Positions 37,728 through 47,988 of a DNA stretch of 64,000 nt are shown here, in pieces. Positions within the stretch are counted from its first letter, which is position 1; every line of letters starts with the position of its first letter. The translations under genes were made by a program, and so were the position numbers. Below the pieces are notes generated by a model. That model searched no databases, had not been told where the DNA came from, and saw only the letters and a program-made list of their open reading frames with translations. Source of the stretch: Clostridium guangxiense (lineage in GTDB: Bacteria; Bacillota; Clostridia; Clostridiales; Clostridiaceae); NCBI RefSeq assembly GCF_021043395.1, contig NZ_JAJNKE010000021.1, forward strand, positions 1 to 64,000, given 5' to 3'.

Positions 37728-38614
37728 AGTTTGCTTACAAGTTCCTTCATGTCATCAGGCAATTCAGTTTCAATACTTACTACCTTCCCACTTCTTGGAT
37801 GAGGAAACTGAAGCTTATACGCATGAAGCGCCTGTCTATTTATATATTCCTTTTCTTCAACACCATACAGAGAATCACCAAATATAGGATTGCCCATACT
37901 GCTTAAATGCACCCGTATTTGATGCGTTCTGCCAGTTTCAAGAACTAACCTTACCATTTCGCTATCTTCATATTTTTCAATAACTTCATAATGAGTTATG
38001 CTCTTTTGTCCTCTATCATCTATAATTCTCTTTAGGGAGCCTCCTTCGTCTCTATAAATAGGCTTATCTATAGTTCCACTTTCAAGTTTTAGGTGTCCAT
38101 GAATTACAGCTATATACTCTTTTTTAAAACTTTCCTTATTCATATCCCTAGCAAGCGCCATATGAGAAAATTGATTTTTAGCTATTAAAACAAGCCCTGA
38201 AGTATCCATATCCAGCCTATTTACAAGCCTTACTATGCAATTTTCTCCCTTTTCTCTAAAGTAATATATAAGCCCGTTTGATAAAGTTCCACTTTGATAG
38301 CTTTTTGTAGGATGCACTACCATTCCTGGTAATTTATTCACAACAATAACGTCCATATCTTCATAAGCTACATCTATATCCATCTTTTCTGGTTCTACAT
38401 TTTGGCTTTCGCTTTTTGTAACTTCTATTTCAATCTTATCTTCATATTTCAATTTATATGAAAGCCTTGCAGTTTTTCCATTTACAAAAAGTCTATTGTC
38501 AAATGCTGCACCTCTTACAAATCTAGTTGAAAATCCTTGAACTCCTTTTAAATAGTCCTTTATTTTACGACCTTCATATTGCTTCTCTATAAAAAAACTA
38601 AGTTTACTATCCAT
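37718..38614 (-). CDS. RluA/RluD-family pseudouridine synthase
   Basis: 298 aa. S4-like N-terminal domain (RKIKDYLKGVQGFSTRFVRGAAFDNRLFVNGK) followed by the synthase domain with RLVNRLDMDTSGLVLIAKN, the catalytic Asp being D135, and GRTHQIRVHLSSMGNPIFGD. The site (23S, tRNA or other) cannot be assigned from sequence alone. Directly downstream of the LCP gene. Its stop codon is inside the shared terminator. Confidence 0.94.
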   Translation of the reverse strand: MDSKLSFFIEKQYEGRKIKDYLKGVQGFSTRFVRGAAFDNRLFVNGKTARLSYKLKYEDKIEIEVTKSESQNVEPEKMDIDVAYEDMDVIVVNKLPGMVVHPTKSYQSGTLSNGLIYYFREKGENCIVRLVNRLDMDTSGLVLIAKNQFSHMALARDMNKESFKKEYIAVIHGHLKLESGTIDKPIYRDEGGSLKRIIDDRGQKSITHYEVIEKYEDSEMVRLVLETGRTHQIRVHLSSMGNPIFGDSLYGVEEKEYINRQALHAYKLQFPHPRSGKVVSIETELPDDMKELVSKLKK

Positions 38615-38627
38615 TTAAAAAGCCTTC

Positions 38628-39848
38628 CTATTCTTTAAAGTCTTCACCAATAATTATAATAATATCATACTTCTGAGCCTTATTATTAACGAGTTCTGCA
38701 TTTTCAATTCCAAGCTTACTTTTAACTTCCGAAGCGCTTCCTTCATCAATACCATATAATGTGGCTCTAGTTTCCTTTACTGGCTTTTTAGATGCATTTC
38801 CTGTAGTAATATCAGAAAATCCTTTTTTTATAAGCTTATCCCTATACTTTTTTGCAAGTCCATTTATTTCTGTACCATTTAAGATTTCCACCTTCAAATT
38901 TTTAATATCTGCATTACTAGTTTCAGGTGATCTTTTATCATCAACTGTTTGATTATTACTTTTAGAATTATATACAAAGTAAGAAACTCCATTTATATAC
39001 ATAGATGTTCCTTTTATTGTGCTCATAGTAATATTGTTTTTATTTACTTTTAATGCTGCTGATCCATACTTTACTATTTCTGAAGCCGACATATTAGTCT
39101 TTGTATTTTTAGCAATTGCCTTAAGTATTGCTGGTAATTTAAATATTGCTCTTTTAGTCTTTAATTTTTGAACCACTGCCTCAATAAAGTTATGTTGTGA
39201 TTTTATTCTTCCAATATCACCTTCAGCAAATCCTGTTCCATCATTATTTTTTCTCCATCTAAAAAACTCTTCAGCCTTTTGTCCATCTAAATGCTGACTT
39301 CCTTTCGTAAAATGAATATGAAGATTTTGAGCTGGGTCATCATAATTCATTTCATTTTCAATATTTACATCTATACCCCCAATAGCATCTATTATATTTC
39401 TAAATGCAGTATAATCAACTTGCATATAATAATTTATATTTATCCCCATCATATTTTCAATGGAATCTGCAAGGTATTTAGCTCCACCTATTGGTACAGA
39501 AGAATTAATTTTCGCATTTTTTCCATTGATTTTTATTTTAGTATCTCTTGGTATAGAAATAACCTTAATAGTCTTTAGACTTGGGTCATAGCTAATCACC
39601 ATAATAGTATCTGTTCTTTGTGCTGCATTATCAATTCCAGCTTCAGAACTTCCTATATCAACACCAGTAACTAAAAAATTCACAACTTCATTCCCCTTTG
39701 CTGGTGAAGCTTCTAAATTTATGTCCTTAGAATTGGTTTTCATAGACGATAAATATATATATGAAAATCCAATAGTACCTACAAGCAAACATACTAGTAT
39801 AATAGAGATAGTAATAAGTATTTTTTTTATTGCATTTGAATTTCTCAC
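38628..39848 (-). CDS. LytR-CpsA-Psr (LCP) family protein
   Basis: 406 aa, GTG start with AGGTG 6 bases upstream. N-terminal membrane anchor (ILITISIILVCLLVGTIGFSYIYL), then the LCP domain: NFLVTGVDIG, QRTDTIMVISYDP, SIPRDTKI, YMQVDYTAFRNIIDAIGGIDV, FRWRKNNDGTGFAEGDIGRIKSQH with the Arg/Asp residues for the pyrophosphate. The C-terminus is a LytR_C domain (LKVEILNGTEINGLAKKYRDKL). Transfers polymers from undecaprenyl-PP to peptidoglycan. Follows yqeK by 9 bases. Confidence 0.94.
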   Translation of the reverse strand: MRNSNAIKKILITISIILVCLLVGTIGFSYIYLSSMKTNSKDINLEASPAKGNEVVNFLVTGVDIGSSEAGIDNAAQRTDTIMVISYDPSLKTIKVISIPRDTKIKINGKNAKINSSVPIGGAKYLADSIENMMGININYYMQVDYTAFRNIIDAIGGIDVNIENEMNYDDPAQNLHIHFTKGSQHLDGQKAEEFFRWRKNNDGTGFAEGDIGRIKSQHNFIEAVVQKLKTKRAIFKLPAILKAIAKNTKTNMSASEIVKYGSAALKVNKNNITMSTIKGTSMYINGVSYFVYNSKSNNQTVDDKRSPETSNADIKNLKVEILNGTEINGLAKKYRDKLIKKGFSDITTGNASKKPVKETRATLYGIDEGSASEVKSKLGIENAELVNNKAQKYDIIIIIGEDFKE

Positions 39849-39857
39849 TAACTACAC

Positions 39858-40427
39858 CTACTCTTTATTATAAATCATATAATTTCTAGCCTCTACAGTA
39901 TCCAAATGAATTAGCATTTCTCTTTTTATGACGTATTTTATTGTTTGGTCAAAAGAAAGAAGCATTGCTTCATCTAGATTATCATTTACTGCTTTTCTGA
40001 GTTCATCTACACCAGGGAAATCCCTTAAAGGTTCAACATAATCAGCTATATAGATAATTTTTTCAAGAAGCGTCATATTTTTCTTACCAGTAGTGTGAAA
40101 CCTAATGGAATTTAATATTTCTTCATCGTTTATTCCCATTTTATCTTTAGCTATTATACTGCCAGCAAGTCCATGAGCAATACTTGGATTTTTAAGCTCA
40201 ACTTCATTTAAAATATATCCTGCTTCAGAACATATATTTATTATTTCTTTATCCTCAATATTCTTAGCACAGTCATGAGCAAGTCCAGCAATACTGGCTT
40301 TTTTAACATCGCAATTATATTTTTCTGCAAGTTTAACTGCTGTATCTCTAACGCTTAAACTGTGTTTAAATCTACTTTCCTTAAGATTTTTTTTTAAATA
40401 CTCTATAATTTCGTTTTCTGTCCACAT
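39858..40427 (-). CDS. yqeK: HD-domain Ap4A hydrolase YqeK
   Basis: 189 aa from the ATG at 40427 (GAGGTG 6 bases upstream). HD metal site: RFKHSLSVRDTAV, GLAHDCAKN, and HTTGKKNM; IAHGLAGSIIA supplies another His. Characterised YqeK proteins symmetrically hydrolyse Ap4A. Downstream of nadD, as is usual in Firmicutes. Confidence 0.94.
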   Translation of the reverse strand: MWTENEIIEYLKKNLKESRFKHSLSVRDTAVKLAEKYNCDVKKASIAGLAHDCAKNIEDKEIINICSEAGYILNEVELKNPSIAHGLAGSIIAKDKMGINDEEILNSIRFHTTGKKNMTLLEKIIYIADYVEPLRDFPGVDELRKAVNDNLDEAMLLSFDQTIKYVIKREMLIHLDTVEARNYMIYNKE

Positions 40428-40437
40428 AATTAACACC

Positions 40438-41040
40438 TCAAATATAAAGTTTATTATTCTTTATTATATCATAAACTTCCCTGGGTACTAAATATTTTAT
40501 TTCTTCGCATTTTTTTACTTTTTTCCTTATTTGTGTAGAAGATATATCTAGAAGCGGTATGTCCATAAATATTACTTCATGCTCATACTTATTCTCAATT
40601 TCACTTTTTTTCCTTAAAATATCCTTCCTTTCATATCCAGGTCTATTAAAAACAACAAATTTACTGCATTTAAAGATTTGTTCCGGACATTTCCATTCAT
40701 CAACATACATTAAACAATCTACTCCAGTTATAAAATATAACTCTGTATTCTTTTCAATTGAATTTATATATTCAAGTGTTTTATAAGTATAACTATATCC
40801 TTTTTTATCTATTTCATATCGACTAACTTTGAATTTTTCTTCACCTGTTATAGACTTCTTTATCATATCATATCTAATCTCAGGTGAAGTTATTATTTTA
40901 TCATTTTTATGAGGCGGACTTCCTGCTGGCATAAATATAATTTCATCAAGTCCAAGTCTATACAAGCTTTCATAAGCTATATTCATATGTCCATTATGAA
41001 AAGGATCAAAAGTACCTCCCAAAATCGCCTTTTTCTCCAT
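40438..41040 (-). CDS. nadD: Nicotinate-nucleotide adenylyltransferase
   Basis: 200 aa from the ATG at 41040 (GAGGG 5-6 bases upstream). Nucleotidyltransferase GGTFDPFHNGHMNIA, PAGSPPHK, GVDCL, and ISSTQIRKKV. NaMN to NaAD step of NAD synthesis. In the chain obgE-yhbY-nadD-yqeK-LCP. Confidence 0.96.
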   Translation of the reverse strand: MEKKAILGGTFDPFHNGHMNIAYESLYRLGLDEIIFMPAGSPPHKNDKIITSPEIRYDMIKKSITGEEKFKVSRYEIDKKGYSYTYKTLEYINSIEKNTELYFITGVDCLMYVDEWKCPEQIFKCSKFVVFNRPGYERKDILRKKSEIENKYEHEVIFMDIPLLDISSTQIRKKVKKCEEIKYLVPREVYDIIKNNKLYI

Positions 41041-41066
41041 TATATCCCTCTTCATCAAATTTAGAT

Positions 41067-41360
41067 TTATTTTGGAATTTCTATTTTGGGTTTTTTCTTA
41101 GATTTCCTATATAAAACTAATTTTCTTCCTATAGCCTGTATTCCCTCACTATTTAATTTGCTACATATCACATCGCTTGCTTCCCTAGGAGTAAACTCAC
41201 TGTTTTCAAGAATATTTATTTTAATTAGTTCTCTTGCTTCCAATGCATCGTCTATTTGTTTCAAAAAAGTCTCGTCTATTCCATTTTTTCCTAACTGAAA
41301 AATCGGATTTATTGTATTTGCCATACTTCTTAAAAATGCTCTTTGCTTACCAGTTAACAT
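41067..41360 (-). CDS. yhbY: YhbY/CRS1-YhbY RNA-binding protein
   Basis: 97 aa from the ATG at 41360 (AGGAGG SD). CRM domain MLTGKQRAFLRSMANTI, FQLGKNGID (the GKxG loop), LIKINILENS, and GRKLVLYR. Binds pre-50S particles in E. coli. Start is 10 bases past the obgE stop. Confidence 0.94.
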   Translation of the reverse strand: MLTGKQRAFLRSMANTINPIFQLGKNGIDETFLKQIDDALEARELIKINILENSEFTPREASDVICSKLNSEGIQAIGRKLVLYRKSKKKPKIEIPK

Positions 41361-41370
41361 AAAAATCCTC

Positions 41371-42645
41371 CTAAAGTAAAAACTCAAATTCAAAATCATT
41401 TAATCTAACTAAATCGCCATCTTTTATTCCAAGCTCCATAAGTTCATCCATAATACCCTTATTTTTTAATACCTTATGAAAGTACCTAAGTGAATCCGGT
41501 TCATTTACATTTACACTATTTAAAAGTCTATCCACAAAACTTCCTTCAATAATATAGCAGTTAGCTTCTTTCCTAATTGTGTAAGTAAACTTTTTATCCT
41601 CTGGTACAAACTTGTCTTCTTCCTCTATTTCAATATCCGTTACAGGTATCGTACTTAAAATTCTGGCACTTTCCTTTATAAGCTCATCTACACCAAGCTT
41701 AGTAGCAGCTGAAATTTTAAACACATTTTTATAGCCTAATTTTAAAAGTTTATCTTTAAACTCTTCAAATTGTTTATCATCATAAATCATATCACTTTTA
41801 TTAGCTGCAACTATTTGAGGTCTATCCCAAAGCTTAATATTGTATTTTTTAAGCTCTTCATTTATCTTAAGAAAATCCTCAAACGGATCTCTTCCTTCAG
41901 AACCTGAAATATCAACTACATGAATTAGAAGCCTTGTTCTTTCAATATGTCTTAAAAATTCAAAACCAAGTCCAACTCCTTCAGCTGCACCTTCTATAAT
42001 TCCAGGTATATCTGCCATTACAAAACTATTTATACCAGGTAAACTTACCACTCCAAGATTTGGTGTAATAGTAGTAAAATGATAGTTAGCAATTTTAGGC
42101 CTAGCCTTTGATACTACTGAAAGAAGTGTAGATTTTCCTACATTCGGAAATCCAATAAGCCCTACATCTGCAAGAAGCTTCAATTCAAGCTTTATCCATC
42201 TATCCTCTCCCGGCATTCCAGGCTCCGCAAAATTAGGTGCCTGCCTTGTAGGTGTACAAAACTTTACATTTCCTTTTCCACCTTTTCCACCTTTAGCAAC
42301 TACAAACTTATCTCCCGTGTGAGCAAGATCCGCCATGATTTTATTGCTTTCAAAGTCTCTTATAACTGTCCCCATAGGAACTTTTATATATAAGTCATTT
42401 CCATCTTTTCCATAGCATTTTGATCCTGCGCCATTTTCTCCATCATTAGCTGCATACTTTCTCCTGTATTTAAAGTCAAGAAGAGTAGTCATATTAGGAT
42501 CAACTGTTATTATTACACTCCCACCTTCTCCACCGTCTCCGCCATCTGGTCCTCCAAGTGGAATGTATTTTTCTCTTCTAAAAGAAATAGCGCCATCTCC
42601 ACCTTTGCCTGATTTAACCAATATTTTTGCTGTATCTATAAACAT
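41371..42645 (-). CDS. obgE: GTPase ObgE/CgtA
   Basis: 424 aa. Gly-rich Obg domain ([15 protein letters not shown]), GTPase domain with [28 protein letters not shown] and NKSD, and the C-terminal OCT domain (about 345-424). 50S assembly and stress control; also needed for sporulation in Bacillus. First gene after the rplU-prp-rpmA terminator. Confidence 0.97.
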   Translation of the reverse strand: MFIDTAKILVKSGKGGDGAISFRREKYIPLGGPDGGDGGEGGSVIITVDPNMTTLLDFKYRRKYAANDGENGAGSKCYGKDGNDLYIKVPMGTVIRDFESNKIMADLAHTGDKFVVAKGGKGGKGNVKFCTPTRQAPNFAEPGMPGEDRWIKLELKLLADVGLIGFPNVGKSTLLSVVSKARPKIANYHFTTITPNLGVVSLPGINSFVMADIPGIIEGAAEGVGLGFEFLRHIERTRLLIHVVDISGSEGRDPFEDFLKINEELKKYNIKLWDRPQIVAANKSDMIYDDKQFEEFKDKLLKLGYKNVFKISAATKLGVDELIKESARILSTIPVTDIEIEEEDKFVPEDKKFTYTIRKEANCYIIEGSFVDRLLNSVNVNEPDSLRYFHKVLKNKGIMDELMELGIKDGDLVRLNDFEFEFLL

Positions 42646-42737
42646 TTTTTCTCACCTTTTACCTTAAAATTTGTATAATTGTTATAAGTTATTATCTTCA
42701 TTTTGAAGATTTTTATCAGCAAAATTTTAAGAGTTTT

Positions 42738-42766
42738 AAAAAAGCACCCTAATTTAAAGGGTGCTC
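42738..42766 (-). terminator. Terminator after rpmA
   Basis: AGCACCCT (42743-42750) / AGGGTGCT (42758-42765) followed on the minus strand by TTTTTT. Confidence 0.92.
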
Positions 42767-42769
42767 TTA

Positions 42770-43072
42770 CTATTCTGCTGCACTTTCTTCAGTGGCAACT
42801 GGATAAACACTTGCTACTTTTTTAGTTCTGCCTACTCTTTCAAATTTAACTATACCATCAACTTTAGCAAAGAGAGTATCATCTCCACCTCTACCTACGT
42901 TTGCACCAGGATGAATTTTAGTTCCTCTTTGTCTAACAAGTATGTTGCCAGCCAAAACAAACTGTCCATCTGCTGATTTAGTTCCAAGTCTCTTAGACTC
43001 ACTGTCTCTTCCGTTCTTTGAACTACCTACTCCTTTTTTGTGCGCACACAACTGAAGGTTTATTATTCTCAT
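42770..43072 (-). CDS. rpmA: 50S ribosomal protein L27
   Basis: 100 aa. N-terminal extension [10 protein letters not shown] before [20 protein letters not shown]: this is the Firmicutes-type propeptide (NLQ-x-x-A/H) removed by the Prp protease, encoded next door. The mature N-terminus reaches the peptidyl transferase centre. Last gene of rplU-prp-rpmA. Confidence 0.97.
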   Translation of the reverse strand: MRIINLQLCAHKKGVGSSKNGRDSESKRLGTKSADGQFVLAGNILVRQRGTKIHPGANVGRGGDDTLFAKVDGIVKFERVGRTKKVASVYPVATEESAAE

Positions 43073-43076
43073 ATAA

Positions 43077-43451
43077 CTACACCTCCTCCAAGATTATATT
43101 CATATATTCTCTATAAGTTAATTCTAAATTTTTAAGACCTATAAGCGTAGTCTCCATCAAAACCTGAGTTTTTTCAATTTCTCTCAAGGTTAGATTTTCC
43201 AGATTCAAAGCTATGTATCCTTCTTCTACAGTGCATTCAACTTTTAATTTTAATACCTCTTCAATGCCAAGTATGCATATCTGACCTAAAAGTGATACTC
43301 CACTACAAGCTATATCATCATATAGCATGTTAGTTTCAGGATCATAATTGTCATTACTTTTTTCAAAGCTTTTTGCTGTGCGGTCTGCATGACCTCTTAT
43401 AACATAAGAAACAAGCATACCATCCTTTTTTTTAAAAGCTATATCAATCAT
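43077..43451 (-). CDS. prp: Ribosomal-processing cysteine protease Prp
   Basis: 124 aa, between rplU and rpmA. Cleaves the L27 N-terminal extension in Firmicutes. The catalytic His is in RGHADRTA (H21) and the Cys in [12 protein letters not shown] (C49). In S. aureus Prp the spacing between these is about 12 residues; here it is 28, because of an extra polar segment ([17 protein letters not shown]). The rest of the fold, including the C-terminal YIALNLENL strand, looks normal. Confidence 0.9.
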   Translation of the reverse strand: MIDIAFKKKDGMLVSYVIRGHADRTAKSFEKSNDNYDPETNMLYDDIACSGVSLLGQICILGIEEVLKLKVECTVEEGYIALNLENLTLREIEKTQVLMETTLIGLKNLELTYREYMNIILEEV

Positions 43452-43453
43452 AA

Positions 43454-43765
43454 CTATGCTTCAATCTTTTCTACTACAAGTTTAGTATAAGCCTGTCTGT
43501 GACCATGTTTTCTTCTGTAGTCTTTCTTTCTCTTGTATTTAAATACAATAACTTTTTTAGCTTTTCCTTGTGCTGCAACTTTAGCAACAACTTTAGCTCC
43601 TTCAACTACAGGTTTTCCAACTACTATTCCATCTTCTTTTTCAACTAAAAGAACATTTCCTAATTCTACACTCGAATCAACTTCAGCTTCAAGTTTTTCA
43701 ACGTAAATTACGTCTCCTTCTTGAACTCTGTATTGCTTTCCTCCTGTAACAACTACTGCATGCAT
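43454..43765 (-). CDS. rplU: 50S ribosomal protein L21
   Basis: 103 aa. [25 protein letters not shown], and the C-terminal [29 protein letters not shown]. First gene of the rplU-prp-rpmA operon, behind a structured leader. Confidence 0.97.
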   Translation of the reverse strand: MHAVVVTGGKQYRVQEGDVIYVEKLEAEVDSSVELGNVLLVEKEDGIVVGKPVVEGAKVVAKVAAQGKAKKVIVFKYKRKKDYRRKHGHRQAYTKLVVEKIEA

Positions 43766-43778
43766 TAATAAAACACCT

Positions 43779-43870
43779 CCTCATATACGGTCTCGCCAGT
43801 GAGGGTACACATTTTATGTGTTTAATAAAAAACCCTTTTTGTGCGGTCTTACAAATGCCATTGTAACACA
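43779..43870 (-). ncRNA. Probable ribosomal protein L21 leader
   Basis: About 90 bases upstream of rplU on the minus strand contain AAGACCGCAC, a stem ACACAT/ATGTGT and CTCACTGGCGAGACCG just before the SD, plus AAAGGGTTTTTT. The repeated (A/G)AGACCG boxes and position fit the L21 autoregulatory leader of Firmicutes. Not checked against a covariance model. Confidence 0.55.
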
Positions 43871-43894
43871 TACAATATCCTTTGTAAAGTAATT

Positions 43895-45337
43895 TTATCC
43901 ATAAATCTTAAACTGACTAATTTCTTTAATTTTATCTTTAAAAACAACAAGCTCAATTTTGAAAAGTCTCATATTATCCTTAAAATTTACGTATATGTTT
44001 CCATCTTCTAATCCAACATCAGTTGCAAAAGCTTTTGCATCGCACAGTATTTTTTCTCTGTATCTTTTATCCATTTCTATATAAATGTTTTTTTCACCAC
44101 TATGCTCATTTAAACATCTTGCAATTTTATTTGCTATCAGATTTTTCATATAAATCAAACTAAGTTGTTTTCCATTTCCATTGCATAATTCACATTTTTC
44201 TTCTATGTATTCGCATATGGATTTTCCTTTTCTACTCCTCGCAATTTGAACAAGATTTAATTCCGTAAATGGATAAATCACTGTTTTACTTTTGTCATTT
44301 TTGAAACCTTCTTCAAGTACATTTAAGATTTTTCTTTTAACACTATTGTCATTAATATCAATAAAATCTACGACTATTATGCCACTTAAATTCCTCAGCT
44401 TTATTTGACGAACTATCTCCTTTGCAGCTTCTAAATTAGTTACAATAGCTGTACGCATTATGTCCCTACTCTTTACATTTTTTCCTGAGTTTACATCAAT
44501 AGCATACATAGCCTCAGTTTTATCTATTACTATAAACCCACCGCATTCAAGTTTTACTTCTTCATTGGTCAATTCCAGAATTTCCTTTTCTATGCCATAA
44601 TAATCCATTAAATTTATAATATTATCATGCAGGGTTACCTTACAATTTATGTCTTTTTTACTATCGACATATTCCTTTATATAATCAAAGTCATCTTTGT
44701 TGCTAACTACTATTTCAACTGTGTCTTCATCAACTCTATCCCTTAAAACCTTCGCTATTGCACCACCTGCATTATACATTAAGCCCTTATGATTTGAATT
44801 TTCACTTTTAGCAATCACATTTTTATATATTTCATATAGCTTTTTTATTTCAATATTTATAGTTTCAAAATCAACTTTAAGTGCATTGGTCCTAATCATA
44901 ACTCCCACATCTTCTGGTTTTAGTACAGAATGTTTAAGCTTATTTATATATTCCTCACCAGTTATCTTTTTTGAAATTTCTATTTCATTGTGTGAGGTTA
45001 TAATTACCGCATATCTTCCTGGCACAGTTATAGCATTGCTAACTTTGGGTCCCTTGCTTCCTGCTGCTTCTTTAATCACCTCAACTAAAAGTTCTTCTCC
45101 CTTTTTTAAATTTAAATTATTAAGCTTACTATCCATATAAAGATACGCACTTTTAGACTCTCCTATATCTACAAAAGCACATTTTATAGCAGGAACTATG
45201 TTTTTTACAATGCCCTTGTATATCTGACCTGAACATATATCGTTATCCTCTTCAACAAAACACTGCTCTAATACACCATCCTTCTTTATAGCTATTCGTA
45301 AAATTTTACTGCATCGTTCCACATATATCTGTTTCAA
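43895..45337 (-). CDS. RNase E/G family ribonuclease
   Basis: 480 aa from a TTG at 45337 (GAGGTG 6 bases upstream). S1 domain near the N-terminus (GQIYKGIVKNIVPAIKCAFVDIGESKSAYL), catalytic Asp region YAIDVNSGKNV and IIVVDFIDIND (the two Asp), and a zinc-link-like CELCNGNG. Length and lack of a C-terminal scaffold fit RNase G (rng). Processes rRNA/mRNA 5' ends. Downstream of the DUF2344 gene. Confidence 0.92.
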   Translation of the reverse strand: MKQIYVERCSKILRIAIKKDGVLEQCFVEEDNDICSGQIYKGIVKNIVPAIKCAFVDIGESKSAYLYMDSKLNNLNLKKGEELLVEVIKEAAGSKGPKVSNAITVPGRYAVIITSHNEIEISKKITGEEYINKLKHSVLKPEDVGVMIRTNALKVDFETINIEIKKLYEIYKNVIAKSENSNHKGLMYNAGGAIAKVLRDRVDEDTVEIVVSNKDDFDYIKEYVDSKKDINCKVTLHDNIINLMDYYGIEKEILELTNEEVKLECGGFIVIDKTEAMYAIDVNSGKNVKSRDIMRTAIVTNLEAAKEIVRQIKLRNLSGIIVVDFIDINDNSVKRKILNVLEEGFKNDKSKTVIYPFTELNLVQIARSRKGKSICEYIEEKCELCNGNGKQLSLIYMKNLIANKIARCLNEHSGEKNIYIEMDKRYREKILCDAKAFATDVGLEDGNIYVNFKDNMRLFKIELVVFKDKIKEISQFKIYG

Positions 45338-45347
45338 TAAAAACACC

Positions 45348-46067
45348 TCATATTTTGAAAAATTTAAAAAGAGAAACTAAATTATTTTCTTTAAGCCCAT
45401 ACATTTCTTCCCTTTTAACTTCACAAAATAAATTAAGATCTGCATAACTTGTGTTGTCTTTTATATAGTTGCACAAAAGTTCTGGTGAAAGATTTTCTCT
45501 ACTACCACATGATAATAAAGTATCTATTCGTAAAGTGCTACCATCAACTCTATAATTTAATTTTCTTATCATAGTTCTTATATTAACCATTTTTTCAGTT
45601 TTCTTACTCTTCTTAAGAGTAATCCATTCTTTTCCATGTAAAAGATTTTTCATTTCTTCTGCTAACTTATCTGCGTTTTTGTATCTTATACTTATAGAAT
45701 ACCTTGCTGCAATTACGGCTGCCATAGACTGCTCAACTTTTTTTCCATCATCATAATATTTCTTTTCAATTTTTAAAACTTCAATTATTTTTAAATCTAC
45801 TGGAGCAACCTCATTGAATTTGCTTCTTATTCGTTCTTCATTTACTTCTTCTAAAAATTCCACATCCATATATTCTCCATCAGAATAAACCCCAACAGAC
45901 AATGGCTGTGCTATAGACATTGTCATATGTGGATTAAATCCTTTTGAGTATTCCACGGGGAGACCGCTTCTATTAAAGGCTCTTTGTATGTTTCTCATTA
46001 TATCTAAGTGAGAAACGAATTTTATATCGTAACCCTTACTGTACTTTATTAAATAACGCACCTTCAA
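45348..46067 (-). CDS. DUF2344 (TIGR03936) radical SAM-linked protein
   Basis: 239 aa. Begins MKVRYLIKYSKGYDIKFVSHLDIMRNIQRAFNRSGLPV, with KGFNPHMTMSIAQPLSVGVYS typical of the family. It overlaps the upstream radical-SAM gene by 32 bases; the two are a conserved pair near rplU in clostridia. Possibly acts on tRNA/rRNA together with its partner; function not established. Confidence 0.9.
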   Translation of the reverse strand: MKVRYLIKYSKGYDIKFVSHLDIMRNIQRAFNRSGLPVEYSKGFNPHMTMSIAQPLSVGVYSDGEYMDVEFLEEVNEERIRSKFNEVAPVDLKIIEVLKIEKKYYDDGKKVEQSMAAVIAARYSISIRYKNADKLAEEMKNLLHGKEWITLKKSKKTEKMVNIRTMIRKLNYRVDGSTLRIDTLLSCGSRENLSPELLCNYIKDNTSYADLNLFCEVKREEMYGLKENNLVSLFKFFKI

Positions 46068-47904
46068 AACACTCCCCTTCTTTAAAGCTTTTGTTTATCC
46101 CACAGTTTTTACACCCTTGCCTGCAATCTGGTGTTACAACCGCCTTCTTAGCCTTTTCGTTTTCGCTCATTAAAAATTTCTTTGACACCCCAACATCAAT
46201 AAAGTCCCAAGGAAGAATTTCATCATAGCTTCTATCTCTATAAACATAAAAATCTGGATCTACACTGCATTCTTTAAATGCTTCCATCCATATATCATTA
46301 TTAAAATACTCAGACCAGCCATCAAATTTTGCACCTTTTTCAAAAGCTCTTATAAGCACATCGCAAACTCTTCTATCTCCTCTAGCAAAAACTGATTCAA
46401 GAAAACTTACAGGAGTTTCATGCCAATTATAATTTATAACCCTTGCATCCGAAAGTTCAGCTCTGAGTTCTCCAATTTTTGCTCTTACATTTTCTATATT
46501 ATCCATTGGAGCCCATTGAAATGGAGTAAATGGTTTTGGCACAAAGATTGAAGTACTTAAAGTTACCTTAAGCCCTTTCTTTCTTACTTCCTTCGGAACT
46601 TTATAATATTCAGCTACTACCTTCTTGCCTAAGTCGCCAATTCCTCTTACATCTTCTGACGTTTCATATGGAAGTCCAATCATAAAATAAAGCTTTATTG
46701 TAGTCCATCCATTTTTAAAAGCACTGCTCACTGAATCCATAAGATTTTGCTCTGTAACGCCTTTATTTATTACGTCTCTCATTCTCTGAGTTCCAGCCTC
46801 TGGTGCAAAAGTAAGTCCAGACTTTCTTACCTTCTGAATTTCTTTAATCAAATCAACAGAAAAAGAATCTATTCTAAGTGATGGAAGAGAAACACTTACT
46901 TTTCTATCTTTATATTTTTCAACTAACCTATTTATAAGATTTTGAATATCAGAATAGTCACATATACTTAAGGATGTAAGTGATAATTCTTCATATCCTG
47001 TATTTTTAATAAGCTTATCTGCAAGTTCCACTAATTTATCAGTTTTCTTTTCTCTTACAGGTCTATAAATCATACCTGCCTGGCAAAATCTACAGCCTCT
47101 TGTACAACCTCTAAAGGTTTCAAGCATTATTCTATCATGAACAATTTCATTATATGGAACTACGATTTTATCTGGATAAACAACATCATTAAAGTTTTTA
47201 ATTATTCTCTTTTTAACTTTTGCAGGAACATCATCATATAAAGGTTTAAATTCATCAATTGTACCGTCTTCTTTGTATGTTACATTATAAAGACTTGGTA
47301 CATACGTTCCTTCTATGTGAGATGCCATCCTTAAAAATTCTTTCTTAGAAACTCCATCTCTTTTACACTTTTTGTACAAATCCAAAACATCATTTAAATG
47401 TTCTTCACCCTCACCAAGTGAAAACAAATCTGCTATATCATATAAAGGTTCTGGATTATACGCACAAGGACCTCCACATATTACTATTGGATCTTCTTCT
47501 TTTCTCTGTGACGCTCTCACAGGTATACCTGATAAATCAAGCATATTGAGTATATTAGTATAGCTCATTTCATATTGAAGTGTAAAACCTATAAAATCAA
47601 ATTCAAAAAGAGGGTCTTTTGTTTCAAGTGCATAGAGCGGAATTTTATTTTCTCTCATTAATTTCTCCATATCTGGCCACGGAGCATAAACTCTTTCACA
47701 ATAAGTATCCTCTCTTAGATTTAAAACATGATAAAGAATCTTAATTCCAAGATGCGACATTCCAACTTCATAGACATCTGGAAAACAAAACGCAAATCTT
47801 ATGTCAACGCTTTGTTTATCCTTAATTACTGAATTGTACTCTTTTCCAACATATCTTGCTGGCTTCTCAACTTTATATAAGATATCATCTGAACATTTGT
47901 TCAT
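46036..47904 (-). CDS. TIGR03960-family B12-binding radical SAM protein
   Basis: 622 aa from the ATG at 47904 (AGGAGG 8 bases upstream). N-terminal B12-binding-like domain (FCFPDVYEVGMSHLGIKIL), CGGPCAYNPEPL, and the radical-SAM cluster FRGCTRGCRFCQAGMIYRP (CxxxCxxC, about 270). C-terminal DUF with CRQGCKNCG cysteines. Functions with the DUF2344 protein by context. Substrate unknown. Confidence 0.92.
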   Translation of the reverse strand: MNKCSDDILYKVEKPARYVGKEYNSVIKDKQSVDIRFAFCFPDVYEVGMSHLGIKILYHVLNLREDTYCERVYAPWPDMEKLMRENKIPLYALETKDPLFEFDFIGFTLQYEMSYTNILNMLDLSGIPVRASQRKEEDPIVICGGPCAYNPEPLYDIADLFSLGEGEEHLNDVLDLYKKCKRDGVSKKEFLRMASHIEGTYVPSLYNVTYKEDGTIDEFKPLYDDVPAKVKKRIIKNFNDVVYPDKIVVPYNEIVHDRIMLETFRGCTRGCRFCQAGMIYRPVREKKTDKLVELADKLIKNTGYEELSLTSLSICDYSDIQNLINRLVEKYKDRKVSVSLPSLRIDSFSVDLIKEIQKVRKSGLTFAPEAGTQRMRDVINKGVTEQNLMDSVSSAFKNGWTTIKLYFMIGLPYETSEDVRGIGDLGKKVVAEYYKVPKEVRKKGLKVTLSTSIFVPKPFTPFQWAPMDNIENVRAKIGELRAELSDARVINYNWHETPVSFLESVFARGDRRVCDVLIRAFEKGAKFDGWSEYFNNDIWMEAFKECSVDPDFYVYRDRSYDEILPWDFIDVGVSKKFLMSENEKAKKAVVTPDCRQGCKNCGINKSFKEGECFEGALFNKVQ

Positions 47905-47988
47905 CAATTTTTCCTCCTAATTTTTCTCTAATGTTAAATCATTTGAGTTTAGACATTTAAATATTTTAACATATATATAGCTAATGAC

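Noticed and set aside
47908-47988. tRNA gene in the intergenic gaps
   Set aside because: No cloverleaf or GGTTCGAATC-type T-loop was seen here or in any other gap of the window.
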